NCBI RefSeq assembly: GCF_000308375.1
Contig: NZ_BAFQ01000167.1
Coordinates: 62,001-126,000, forward strand
Length of the DNA stretch: 64,000 bases
Origin: Nocardia aobensis NBRC 100429
GTDB taxonomy: Bacteria > Actinomycetota > Actinomycetes > Mycobacteriales > Mycobacteriaceae
Direction: 5' to 3'
In this document: piece by piece, positions 8,477-16,262 of the stretch
How the letters are laid out: each line of letters opens with the position of its first letter
Numbering within the stretch: position 1 is the first letter of the stretch
Made by a program: the position numbers and the translations under genes
Notes under the pieces: model-generated
What the model saw: the letters and a program-made list of their open reading frames with translations, nothing else
Databases searched by the model: none
Told to the model about the DNA's origin: nothing

Positions 8477-10129
8477 GTGAGCAGCGACATCACCGCGACG
8501 GCGGCCTGGCGGAAACTGCACGATCACTATTCGGCCGTGGCCGACCGGCATCTGCGCGAGTTCTTCGCCGAGGATCCGGAGCGGGGACGCGAGCTGACCG
8601 TCGAGGTCGGCGATCTGCACATCGACTACAGCAAGCACCGCATCACCCGCGAAACCCTGGATCTGCTGCTCGATCTGGCGGAGACGGCGGGGGTGGCGCG
8701 GCGCCGGGACGCGATGTTCGCGGGCGAGCACATCAATACCTCCGAGGACCGCGCGGTGGGCCATGTCGCCCTGCGCCTGCCGGCCGGCGCCTCGATGACG
8801 ATCGACGGCGCCGACGCGGGTGCGCAGGTGCACGAAGTGCTGCGCCGGATGGGCGAATTCACCGATGCGGTGCGCTCGGGGCAGTGGCGCGGCGCGAGCG
8901 GTGAACGCATCACCACGGTGGTGAACATCGGCATCGGCGGCTCGGATCTGGGACCCGCCATGCTGTATCAAGCCTTGCGGCACTACGCGGATGCCGGTAT
9001 TTCGGCGCGATTCGTCTCCAATATCGACCCGGCGGATCTGATCGCGAAGCTCGACGGCCTCGACCCGGCACACACCCTGTTCGTCGTTGCCTCCAAGACG
9101 TTTTCGACGCTGGAGACGCTCACCAATGCCACCGCGGCGCGGCGCTGGCTGGTGGCGGCGCTCGGCGAGGACGCGGTCGCCAAACATTTCGTGGCGGTGT
9201 CCACCCATGCGCAGCGGGTGGCCGACTTCGGCATCGACACCGCGAACATGTTCGAGTTCTGGGATTGGGTCGGCGGCCGCTACTCGGTGGATTCCGCGAT
9301 CGGGCTGTCGATGATGGCGGTGATCGGCAAGGAACGTTTCGCCGAATTCCTGGCCGGAATGCACAGTGTCGACGAACATTTCGTTTCCGCGCCGCCGGAG
9401 CGCAATGCGCCGATCCTGCTCGGCCTGCTCGGGGTCTGGTACTCGAATTTCTTCGGCGCCCAGTCGCGCGCGGTGCTGCCGTACTCCAACGATCTGGCGC
9501 GCTTCCCGGCCTATCTGCAGCAGCTGACCATGGAGTCGAACGGTAAATCGGTGCGCCTGGACGGCAGTCCGGTGACGACCTCGACCGGCGAGATCTTCTG
9601 GGGCGAACCCGGAACGAACGGACAGCACGCCTTCTACCAGTTGCTGCATCAGGGCACCCGGCTGGTGCCGGCCGATTTCATCGGATTCGCCCGTCCCACC
9701 GATGATCTCGCGACGCGCGACGGCTCCGGCAGCATGCACGACATCCTGATGAGCAATCTGTTCGCGCAGACGAAGGTGCTGGCCTTCGGCCGCACCGCAG
9801 CGGAGATCGAAGCCGAGGACGGCGGCACTCCGGATTTCGATCCGGCCCTCGTGCCGCATCGCGTGATGCCCGGTAACCGGCCTTCCACCGCGATCCTGGC
9901 CCCGCAGCTCACCCCGTCGGTGGTCGGACAGTTGATCGCGCTCTACGAGCACCAGGTTTTCGTCGAGGGCACCATCTGGGGCATCGACAGTTTCGACCAG
10001 TGGGGCGTGGAGCTGGGCAAACAGCAGGCGCTCGCGCTGGAGCCGCTGCTCACCTCCACCGAAGATCCGGCACCGCAATCGGATTCGTCGACCGATGCGC
10101 TGATCCGGTGGTATCGCGGCCACCGCTGA
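8477..10129 (+). CDS. pgi: Glucose-6-phosphate isomerase
   Basis: Interconverts glucose 6-phosphate and fructose 6-phosphate in glycolysis and gluconeogenesis. The 550-aa protein has the standard PGI signatures: VVNIGIGGSDLGPAM in the first SIS domain, SKTFSTLETLTNA for phosphate binding, the FEFWDWVGGRYSVDSAIG motif, QLTMESNGKSV, the catalytic-base region GEPGTNGQHAFYQLLHQG and the final KQQALALEP helix. The start is GTG at 8477; no better Shine-Dalgarno alternative is near. Length is normal. Divergent from the aldehyde dehydrogenase gene. Confidence 0.97.
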   Translation: MSSDITATAAWRKLHDHYSAVADRHLREFFAEDPERGRELTVEVGDLHIDYSKHRITRETLDLLLDLAETAGVARRRDAMFAGEHINTSEDRAVGHVALRLPAGASMTIDGADAGAQVHEVLRRMGEFTDAVRSGQWRGASGERITTVVNIGIGGSDLGPAMLYQALRHYADAGISARFVSNIDPADLIAKLDGLDPAHTLFVVASKTFSTLETLTNATAARRWLVAALGEDAVAKHFVAVSTHAQRVADFGIDTANMFEFWDWVGGRYSVDSAIGLSMMAVIGKERFAEFLAGMHSVDEHFVSAPPERNAPILLGLLGVWYSNFFGAQSRAVLPYSNDLARFPAYLQQLTMESNGKSVRLDGSPVTTSTGEIFWGEPGTNGQHAFYQLLHQGTRLVPADFIGFARPTDDLATRDGSGSMHDILMSNLFAQTKVLAFGRTAAEIEAEDGGTPDFDPALVPHRVMPGNRPSTAILAPQLTPSVVGQLIALYEHQVFVEGTIWGIDSFDQWGVELGKQQALALEPLLTSTEDPAPQSDSSTDALIRWYRGHR

Positions 10130-10234
10130 TCCCGCCACCACGGAAATACCTCGCCCGGATGCGTCATTGATCTCATGCCGGGAATGTGAGCACGGCGCTG
10201 CCACGGGCCGGCGCGCAGTTGTCACGTCCGGAAT

Positions 10235-10303
10235 ATGACCTCGGTTGGACAACATCTGCTGTGCGCTGGCCTGATCGGCCTGGCCCTCGCCGCCGCCCCG
10301 TGA
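10235..10303 (+). other. 22-residue leader-like mini-ORF or signal-peptide remnant
   Basis: A short frame encodes MTSVGQHLLCAGLIGLALAA followed by AP and stop. It is shaped like a secretion signal (short head, hydrophobic Leu/Ala core, Ala-x-Ala end) with no mature protein after it. It may be the remnant of an exported protein, a tiny membrane peptide, or chance in a 207-bp gap. No strong ribosome binding site is seen. Confidence 0.2.
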
Positions 10304-10336
10304 GATCCCAACCGCACAGCGCACCACCCGGACCTG

Positions 10337-10366
10337 TTGACTTATGCAGGTAAATACCTGCATAAT
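10337..10366 (+). promoter_or_regulatory. Promoter with an overlapping perfect operator palindrome for the ArsR-SRPBCC gene
   Basis: TTGACT (10337-10342) and CATAAT (10361-10366) are a good -35/-10 pair with an 18-bp spacer. The whole spacer and the -10 are covered by a 24-bp perfect palindrome with 11-bp arms TTATGCAGGTA and TACCTGCATAA around AA (10342-10365). A repressor bound here would directly block RNA polymerase, which fits autorepression by the ArsR-type protein encoded next. The predicted transcript start coincides with the GTG at 10373. Confidence 0.75.
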
Positions 10367-10372
10367 TTTCCC

Positions 10373-11167
10373 GTGCAACCCGAACCGGATATGGACGTGG
10401 TCTTCAAGGCGTTGGCCGACCCGACACGGCGACTGCTACTGGACCGGCTTCGTGAGCAGAACGGGCAGACCCTGCGCGAACTGTGCGAGCGGGTGGAGAT
10501 GGCGCGCCAGTCACTGACGCAGCATCTCGACATCCTGGTCCGAGCCGGACTGGTCACCGTGCTGCGACGCGGGCGGGAACGGGTGCACTACATCAATCCG
10601 GCACCAATCCACGACATCGAACAACGATGGATCTCCGTCTTCGACAGGCCGCGACTGGATGCGATCCGGGCCATCAGAAACCAGGCTGAGGAGTACGCCA
10701 TGAGCACGACCGTGCCCACCTACGTCTACGTCACCTACATTCACGCCAGTGCCGAACAGGTCTGGAAGGCACTGACCGACGCCGATCTCACCGCCCGCTA
10801 CTGGGGACATGCGAATGTCTCCGACTGGCAACCGGGTTCGAGCTGGGAACACCGCCGCGTCGACGGCTCGGGTGCGGTCGACGTCGTCGGCGAGGTCATC
10901 GAATCGGATCCGCCGCACCGCCTCGTGGTGACCTTCGAGGACATGCCGGATGCCGACCGGTCGCCGTCGCTGGTCACCTTCCTCGTCGAACCGCACCGCG
11001 ATATCGTCCGGCTCACCGTCACCCATGAGAATCTGCCGAATCAGGAGATGCTGCAGGGTATTTCGAGCGGTTGGCCCGCCGTGCTGGCCAACCTCAAATC
11101 CCTCCTCGAGACCGGCGACGTACTGCCGCAGGCCCCGTGGGAGATGTCGAGCGAACCGGTGAGCTGA
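10373..11167 (+). CDS. ArsR-family HTH fused to an SRPBCC (AHSA1-type) ligand-binding domain
   Basis: About 264 aa. Residues from MDVVFKALADPTRRLLLDRL form an ArsR winged-helix (recognition region MARQSLTQHLDILVRAGLV) without visible metal-binding cysteines. After a linker at about residue 105, VYVTYIHASAEQVWKALTDA begins an SRPBCC/AHSA1 domain (DLTARYWGH, EHRRVDGSG, GWPAVLANLKSLLETG) with a hydrophobic ligand pocket. ArsR and SRPBCC are commonly adjacent genes; here they are one protein, so ligand sensing and DNA binding are probably coupled. The promoter's -10 ends at 10366, which makes translation from the TTG at 10337 impossible on that transcript and suggests a leaderless start at GTG 10373; ATG 10391 is the alternative. 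Inducer unknown. Confidence 0.82.
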   Translation: MQPEPDMDVVFKALADPTRRLLLDRLREQNGQTLRELCERVEMARQSLTQHLDILVRAGLVTVLRRGRERVHYINPAPIHDIEQRWISVFDRPRLDAIRAIRNQAEEYAMSTTVPTYVYVTYIHASAEQVWKALTDADLTARYWGHANVSDWQPGSSWEHRRVDGSGAVDVVGEVIESDPPHRLVVTFEDMPDADRSPSLVTFLVEPHRDIVRLTVTHENLPNQEMLQGISSGWPAVLANLKSLLETGDVLPQAPWEMSSEPVS

Positions 11168-11188
11168 GCCGGATCGTGCGAAACCGGA

Positions 11189-12808
11189 TCAGACGAAGGC
11201 GCGCTGCAGGATCGCCTCGGTATCCACCCCCACCGGGAGGGTGCCGAAGGCGATCCCCCAGTCACCACCGAATCGGCTGGCACAGAACGCATCCGCGACC
11301 GCGGCGTGACCGTGGCGCACCAACTGCGCGCCCTGCAGCACCAACGCCATCAGTTCGACCACGCGCCGGGCGCGGAACTCGATATCGCTGAGGTCGGTGA
11401 GCTCCTTGCCGATCCGGTCGATCGCGTCGTCGAGGTGGTGGTTGGCGCCGCGGGCCAGCGACACCTCGTTGAAGTAGGCCTCGACCGTCTCCGGCTGACG
11501 GCCCATGGCGCGCAGGGCGTCCAGCGCCGCAACATTGCCCGAGCCCTCCCAGATCGACATCAGCGGCGCCTCCCGGTACAGCCGCGGCATACCCGACTCC
11601 TCGACGTAGCCGTTGCCGCCGAAGCATTCCAGCGCCTCGGCCGCGTGCGCCGGGGCCCGCTTGCAGACCCAATATTTGGTGACCGCCAACGCGATTCGGC
11701 GCAGTGCCGCCTCGGCGGGGTCGGTCGCGGCGCGGTCGGTGGCACCGGCCAGCCGCATCATCACCGTCGTCGCGGCGTCCGATTCGATCACCAGATCGGC
11801 CAGCACATTGCGCATGGCGGCCTGGTCGATCAGCTTGGCGCCGAACGCTTCCCGATGCCGCGCGTGGTGCGCGGCGTAGACCACACCGGTGCGCATGCCG
11901 GTCGCCGAACCGATCACACAGTCGAGCCGGGTCATGTTCACCATCTCGATGATGGTCTTCACACCCGCACCCTCGGCGCCGACCAGCCAGCCGGTCGCGT
12001 TCTCGTACTCGATCTCCGAGGACGCGTTGGACTTGTTGCCCAGCTTGTCCTTCAGGCGCTGCAGCCGCAGCGCGTTGCGGGTGCCGTCGGGCAGCACCCG
12101 CGGCAGCAGGAAGCAGGACAGGCCGCCCGGCGCTTGGGCCAGCGTCAGGAACATGTCCGACATCGGCGCGGAGGTGAACCACTTGTGCCCGACGACGCGG
12201 TAGGTACCGTCGGATTGCGGTGTGGCCGTGGTGGTATTGGCCCGGACGTCGGAGCCGCCCTGCTTCTCCGTCATCGACATCCCGGCGATCAGGCCGGCCT
12301 TCGACGAGGGTTCGCGCAGGCCGAAATCGTAGGTGCGCGAACCGAGTAGCGGCTCGAAGCGGGCGGCCAGTTCGGGGTTGTGGCGCAATGCCGGAACCGC
12401 GGCGTAGGTCATCGAGATGGGGCACATGTGTCCGGCGTCGGCGATGCCCCACGTGTAGAACTTCGCGGCGCGGGCGACGTGCGCGCCGGGCCGGTCGTCG
12501 AGCCAGGGGCTGCCGTGCAGGCCGTGCCGTACCGCGACGTCCATCAGGTTGTGCCAGTAGGGGTGGAACTCCACCTCGTCCACCCGATTGCCGTAGCGAT
12601 CGTGAGTGTGCAGCACCGGCGGGTACTCGTTGGCCAGCCGGCCCCACTCCTGCGCCTCGAAACTACCTGCCAGCGCGCCCAATTCACGCACCTCGGCCTC
12701 CGCCCAGCCGGCGCCCTCGCGGTGCAGGCCCTCGATCAGGGCCGGGTTGCGGGAGAAGTCGAACGGGGTGATCGGCGGGACCTGGTTGAACACTTCGTGG
12801 GTGGCCAT
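11189..12808 (-). CDS. aidB: Acyl-CoA dehydrogenase of the AidB family
   Basis: A flavin-binding acyl-CoA dehydrogenase homologue of 539 aa, collinear with E. coli AidB. Matching blocks include VFNQVPP near the start, REGAGW, GRLANEYPP, EFHPYWHNLM, MTEKQGGSDVRANTT, RLKDKLGNKSNAS, KYWVCKRAP, CFGGNGYVEESGMPRLYREA and SIWEGSGN. AidB proteins bind FAD and DNA and are linked to protection from alkylation, with weak dehydrogenase activity; some actinobacterial members are used in isovaleryl-CoA metabolism. The start is ATG 12808, preceded by AGGAGA; the longer frame to 12988 runs into the tetR gene and is not real. Only 10 bp downstream of tetR, so they are co-transcribed and probably repressed by it. 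Confidence 0.88.
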   Translation of the reverse strand: MATHEVFNQVPPITPFDFSRNPALIEGLHREGAGWAEAEVRELGALAGSFEAQEWGRLANEYPPVLHTHDRYGNRVDEVEFHPYWHNLMDVAVRHGLHGSPWLDDRPGAHVARAAKFYTWGIADAGHMCPISMTYAAVPALRHNPELAARFEPLLGSRTYDFGLREPSSKAGLIAGMSMTEKQGGSDVRANTTTATPQSDGTYRVVGHKWFTSAPMSDMFLTLAQAPGGLSCFLLPRVLPDGTRNALRLQRLKDKLGNKSNASSEIEYENATGWLVGAEGAGVKTIIEMVNMTRLDCVIGSATGMRTGVVYAAHHARHREAFGAKLIDQAAMRNVLADLVIESDAATTVMMRLAGATDRAATDPAEAALRRIALAVTKYWVCKRAPAHAAEALECFGGNGYVEESGMPRLYREAPLMSIWEGSGNVAALDALRAMGRQPETVEAYFNEVSLARGANHHLDDAIDRIGKELTDLSDIEFRARRVVELMALVLQGAQLVRHGHAAVADAFCASRFGGDWGIAFGTLPVGVDTEAILQRAFV

Positions 12809-12818
12809 ATGAGTTCTC

Positions 12819-13415
12819 CTATTCGTGCGCGCCGAGGGCCCGCAGGGCGAAGGCGACGAGTTCGGGCACCACGGATTCGCTCTGCAACTGCTCGGCCAGC
12901 GGTCCGACCAGCACCTCACCGATGGCGCCGACCAGGGCGGTGGCGGTGGTGCGCGGGTCCTGCGGCGGCAACTGCCCGGCGCCGACACCGTCGGCGATCG
13001 CGGTCTCGAAGGTTTCGGCGAACGCCCGGCGGAAGCGCAGGCGTTCGGTGTCGACGCTCGCGTCCACGGGTTCGGCGAGCAGGACGTAGGCGAGTTTGGG
13101 ATTCTTCAGCGCGCGCCCGGCGAAGGTCTCCACCGCGGCGGTGACCCGCTCGACCACACCGCCCTCCGCCCCGGCCTGCGCGACCGCGGCGACCTCCCGG
13201 GTGACGACGTCCCGGAACACGGCGGTGACCAGTTCGGACTTACCGCTGAAGCTCTTGTAGACGGTTCCGGTGGCGACCCCCGCCTCCGCGGCGACGGTGG
13301 CCATCGACAGCCCGCCGAAGCCCTGCTCCGAGAGCACCTTCATGGCCGCGTGCACGATGGCGCGCGACTGGGCGTCCAGTCGGGCCTGCACGGCGGGGGT
13401 TCTGCGGTACGCCAC
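12819..13415 (-). CDS. TetR/AcrR family transcriptional regulator
   Basis: 198-aa repressor. The N-terminal TetR HTH runs from about residue 17: AIVHAAMKVLSEQGFGGLSM, then TVAAEAGVATGTVYKSFSGK, with the YKSF variant of the recognition helix end. The C-terminal helical ligand domain is divergent, as usual. It starts with GTG at 13415 and is followed 10 bp later by aidB. The imperfect palindrome at 13417-13445 just upstream is the likely operator, so it probably represses both its own operon and the divergent crotonase gene. Ligand possibly an acyl-CoA, judged only from the neighbours. Confidence 0.87.
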   Translation of the reverse strand: MAYRRTPAVQARLDAQSRAIVHAAMKVLSEQGFGGLSMATVAAEAGVATGTVYKSFSGKSELVTAVFRDVVTREVAAVAQAGAEGGVVERVTAAVETFAGRALKNPKLAYVLLAEPVDASVDTERLRFRRAFAETFETAIADGVGAGQLPPQDPRTTATALVGAIGEVLVGPLAEQLQSESVVPELVAFALRALGAHE

Positions 13416-13416
13416 G

Positions 13417-13445
13417 CAAGAAGTGAATCACATATTCATTTCTTG
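13417..13445. promoter_or_regulatory. Candidate TetR operator palindrome
   Basis: AAGAAGTGAAT-CACAT-ATTCATTTCTT is an inverted repeat with 11-bp arms and one mismatch (extending to 12 of 13 with the flanks), in the 53-65 bp gap between divergent tetR-aidB and the crotonase gene. It abuts the tetR start and its right arm overlaps a TTGACG -35-like hexamer (13443-13448) reading toward the crotonase gene. Confidence 0.7.
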
Positions 13446-13480
13446 ACGCAAGGGCCGGGGCGGGCCGTATGGTCGAATTC

Positions 13481-14242
13481 GTGAGCGTACGAATCGAGCG
13501 CAGCGGGCCGGTCTTCACGGTGATCCTGGATCGCCCCGAGGCGCGCAATGCCGTCGACGGACCGACCGCGCAGGCGCTGGCGGCGGCGTTCCGCGAATTC
13601 GATACCGACGACACGGTGGCGGTCGCGGTGCTCTGGGGCGCGGGCGGCACCTTCTGCGCCGGGGCGGATCTGAAATCGCTGGGCACCGAGAAGTCCAATC
13701 GGGCGGCCGAGGACGGCGACGGGCCGATGGGCCCCACCCGCACGACGCTGACCAAACCGGTGATCGCCGCGGTCTCCGGCTATGCCGTAGCCGGTGGACT
13801 GGAACTGGCGCTGTGGTGTGATCTGCGAATCGCCGAGCAGGACAGCACATTCGGCGTGTTCTGCCGGCGCTGGGGCGTCCCGCTGATCGACGGTGGCACC
13901 GTGCGACTGCCGCGCATCGTCGGCCACGGCCGGGCGATGGACATGATCCTGACCGGCCGTGCGGTCGCCGCACCCGAGGCACTGCAGATCGGACTGGTCA
14001 ACCAGGTCGTGGCCCCCGGCGAATCGCGCGCCGCCGCGGAGCGGCTCGCCACCGAACTGGCCGCGCTGCCGCAGACCTGCCTGCGGTCGGATCGGATGTC
14101 GGCGCTGGAGCAGTGGGGGCTCGACGAATCGGAGGCGATGACGCGCGAGTTCCGCTACGGCTTCACCGCGCTGGCCGACGGCGCGCTCGAGGGTGCGCAA
14201 CGGTTCGCCGGTGGCGCGGGCCGGCACGGATCGTCGGCCTGA
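13481..14242 (+). CDS. Crotonase / enoyl-CoA hydratase-isomerase family protein
   Basis: About 253-aa crotonase-fold enzyme acting on an acyl-CoA. The oxyanion-hole segments are clear: GAGGTFCAGADLKSLG and AVSGYAVAGGLELALWCDLR. These are followed by GVPLIDGGTVRLPRIVGHGR, TGRAVAAPEALQIGLVNQVV and the C-terminal ERLATELAALPQTC helix. The exact reaction (hydration, isomerisation, hydrolysis) cannot be fixed. The start is placed at GTG 13481 (VSVRIERSG) because TATGGT at 13468-13473 looks like the -10 element of a leaderless promoter and overlaps the alternative ATG at 13469. The next gene begins 6 bp after the stop. Divergent from tetR-aidB across a shared operator, which suggests a common fatty-acid or branched acyl-CoA role. 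Confidence 0.87.
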   Translation: MSVRIERSGPVFTVILDRPEARNAVDGPTAQALAAAFREFDTDDTVAVAVLWGAGGTFCAGADLKSLGTEKSNRAAEDGDGPMGPTRTTLTKPVIAAVSGYAVAGGLELALWCDLRIAEQDSTFGVFCRRWGVPLIDGGTVRLPRIVGHGRAMDMILTGRAVAAPEALQIGLVNQVVAPGESRAAAERLATELAALPQTCLRSDRMSALEQWGLDESEAMTREFRYGFTALADGALEGAQRFAGGAGRHGSSA

Positions 14243-14248
14243 GCGGCG

Positions 14249-15475
14249 ATGGGCCGGCTCACCGTCGTCGACGAGATCTTCCTGCGCGCCCATCGCGGTC
14301 TGGGCACTCCCAGTGCGCTGCAAGGATTGTGGCGCACCGCCGACCCCATCGACCGCCGGCTGCTGGAACAGATCCACGCCGCCCTGCGCGTCGGCCCGCT
14401 CGGCCGCCGGGTCGTCCGGCCACGGGTGCCGGGTGCGCGGCCGTACTGGCGGCGCAACAACGGCGCTCATCCGTTGCGTATCGCCGGCGGCGGCATCACC
14501 ACCGCTGATCTGCTGAGCTGGGCCGGCGAACAGGGTTACGAGCTGGATCCGGAATTCGGACCGGGATGGCGGCTGTCCGCGGCGGCGTTGCGTGAGGGCG
14601 GTTCGGTGGTGGCGCTGACGTGTTCCCACGCCCTCGCCGACGGTCGCGGCCTGGCACTGGCCGTCGACCACGCGCTGTCCGGCACGCCGGTCACGGATTA
14701 CGCCGCCCCCCAGTCGGATTGGGCCGATGCCGCCCGGCAGTGGTCCACCGTGGTGTCCGGCACCGCACGCGCCCTGCGCCACGGAGTTCCACGGGAATCC
14801 GGTGACGGCACGGGTCGCAGTGCCGAGACGGCGACGACCTCCGATGTGATACTTCAATTTCCGGCGGCAGATTGGGAGCTGGCCGCGGCGGGACGGGGTG
14901 GAACAGCCAACAGCCTGTTCCTCCATATCGTCGCGAAAATACTGTGGGACAGCGGCTTTCCCGATCCGACCATCACCGCCGCCGTGCCCGTCGACACCCG
15001 CGACGATCGCCGCGTCAACAACGACATGGCTATGACCGAAGTGGTGGTCGAACGCACCGACACACCCGCCATCCTCCGCGAGAAGTGCCGTGCGGCATAC
15101 GAATACCGGATGTCCGGTCCGCCGGGCATGCCCGCGGAACTATTGCAGGTGCTGCCCGCGCGCGTGGCCCATCGGCTCTCGCGCGGTGCGGGCGAACGTG
15201 ACATCCTGTGCTCGAATATCGGCACCCTCCCCGCCTCGCTGGCGCAGCTGGGTCCCCATCGCTGCACCGGCGTCGCCGCCCGGGCCATCCATCCCGGACT
15301 GCAACCGACGGCGCTGCCCCGCACGCGTCTCGCGGCCTATCTGTGCCGGATCGGGCACACGTACACCCTCGCACTGGTCGGCCTGGATCAGGAACACTTC
15401 CGATCCCCCGCTGCGCTGATCGATGTCGCGCGCAAGACGATCGAGCGGCTCGAGGTGCCGGTCACCGTCTGGTGA
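14249..15475 (+). CDS. Condensation/PapA-like acyltransferase family protein
   Basis: A 408-aa protein not recognised as a named family. CSHALADGRGLALAVDHALS has the HxxxDG shape of the condensation/BAHD/PapA/WS-DGAT acyltransferase superfamily, placed in the first half as expected. VPVDTRDDRRVNNDMAM is a second typical segment, and DILCSNIGTLPASL resembles the strand before the family's C-terminal structural motif. It would be an acyl-CoA-dependent acyltransferase with an unknown acceptor. It directly follows the crotonase gene (6-bp gap), so they are likely one unit. Its 3' end overlaps the convergent PPOX gene by 14 bp. A PapA-like lipid acyltransferase is more likely than an NRPS domain because it stands alone. 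Confidence 0.55.
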   Translation: MGRLTVVDEIFLRAHRGLGTPSALQGLWRTADPIDRRLLEQIHAALRVGPLGRRVVRPRVPGARPYWRRNNGAHPLRIAGGGITTADLLSWAGEQGYELDPEFGPGWRLSAAALREGGSVVALTCSHALADGRGLALAVDHALSGTPVTDYAAPQSDWADAARQWSTVVSGTARALRHGVPRESGDGTGRSAETATTSDVILQFPAADWELAAAGRGGTANSLFLHIVAKILWDSGFPDPTITAAVPVDTRDDRRVNNDMAMTEVVVERTDTPAILREKCRAAYEYRMSGPPGMPAELLQVLPARVAHRLSRGAGERDILCSNIGTLPASLAQLGPHRCTGVAARAIHPGLQPTALPRTRLAAYLCRIGHTYTLALVGLDQEHFRSPAALIDVARKTIERLEVPVTVW

Positions 15476-16172
15476 ACCGGTGTCGACGGCCGGCAGCTTC
15501 GCCGGTTCCGGTACGCGCCGTCACGTGGTCCGGGGCAGCCACCGGGCGCACCAGGTCGGGCGCCGGGACCGGCGTGCCGAAGACCTGGCGGACCGGGAGC
15601 AAGCCCGCCCAGGCGTCGCTGTCGAGGTCTGCGGGATCGTCGGAGGGATCGCCGGTGCGGGTCTTCACCGAGGCTTCGGTGAGGTCGAGGGCCAGGACCA
15701 GGGTGGCCGCCAACTCCTTCTTGTCGGGCGCGCGCACGGTGTCCCAGGCGCCCGGGGCGGAATGTTCGACGATGGCGCGCAACGCGCGCAGCCGCTCCTC
15801 GGGATCGGTGACCTCGACCGGACGCCCGTGGATGACGGCGGAGCGGTAGTTCATCGAAAAGTGCATGGCCGCACGGGCGTACACGATCGCATCGACCAAC
15901 GTCACCGCCACCGAGATCTCGCCGGTGAGGGCGGCGCGCATATTGCCCGCACCGGTCGATCCGTGCAGATACAGCGTGTCGTTCACCCGTCCGTAGATGG
16001 TCGGCAGCACGACCGGCGCGCCGTGCAGTAGCACGCCGATATGGCAGATCAGGCCGGCGTCGAGAACGTCGTCCAAGGCCGCGCGGTCGGTCGCCGCGCG
16101 GTCCCGGTAGCGAGTGACGGTACTGCGGCGGGTGGGAGAAAGCGCAGGTCCGGGAACTGATGTGGCGGTCAT
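15462..16172 (-). CDS. Pyridoxamine 5'-phosphate oxidase-like (PPOX) flavoprotein
   Basis: A 236-aa split-barrel flavin-binding protein of the NimA-like/PPOX group. HIGVLLHGAPVVLPTIYGRV, DTLYLHGSTGAGNMRAA, ARAAMHFSMNYRSAVIHGRP and the SDDPADLDSDAWAGLLPVR tail are typical of this group, whose members bind FMN or F420 and reduce or detoxify small nitro or quinone compounds. It is divergent from a MocR/PdxR-type regulator, a recurrent pairing in actinobacteria, so expression is probably controlled by that neighbour and PLP. Physiological substrate unknown. ATG start; the 3' end overlaps the acyltransferase-like gene by 14 bp. Confidence 0.83.
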   Translation of the reverse strand: MTATSVPGPALSPTRRSTVTRYRDRAATDRAALDDVLDAGLICHIGVLLHGAPVVLPTIYGRVNDTLYLHGSTGAGNMRAALTGEISVAVTLVDAIVYARAAMHFSMNYRSAVIHGRPVEVTDPEERLRALRAIVEHSAPGAWDTVRAPDKKELAATLVLALDLTEASVKTRTGDPSDDPADLDSDAWAGLLPVRQVFGTPVPAPDLVRPVAAPDHVTARTGTGEAAGRRHRFTRR

Positions 16173-16192
16173 GGGAACAGCATCGCGCGGCG

Positions 16193-16211
16193 AATGGCAT
16201 TATGAAATGGC
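16193..16211. promoter_or_regulatory. Short direct repeat in the PPOX/MocR divergent promoter
   Basis: AATGGC at 16193-16198 and again at 16206-16211, 13 bp apart in direct orientation, in the 90-bp divergent region. MocR/PdxR regulators often bind direct repeats between themselves and their target, so this is a candidate operator. Short and unproven. Confidence 0.35.
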
Positions 16212-16262
16212 CAATACACAGGCTTTCGAGAAGTCCACTTCGGAGCGGATCGGAGAACAACC

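Noticed and set aside
8075..10378. 767-codon minus-strand open frame over pgi
   Set aside because: Antisense shadow of pgi extended into the 3' part of the aldehyde dehydrogenase; no family features and a biased Arg/His composition.
12809..12988. Upstream extension of aidB into tetR
   Set aside because: AGGAGA directly precedes the ATG at 12808, and the AidB family aligns from that residue; the extension would overlap tetR in another frame.
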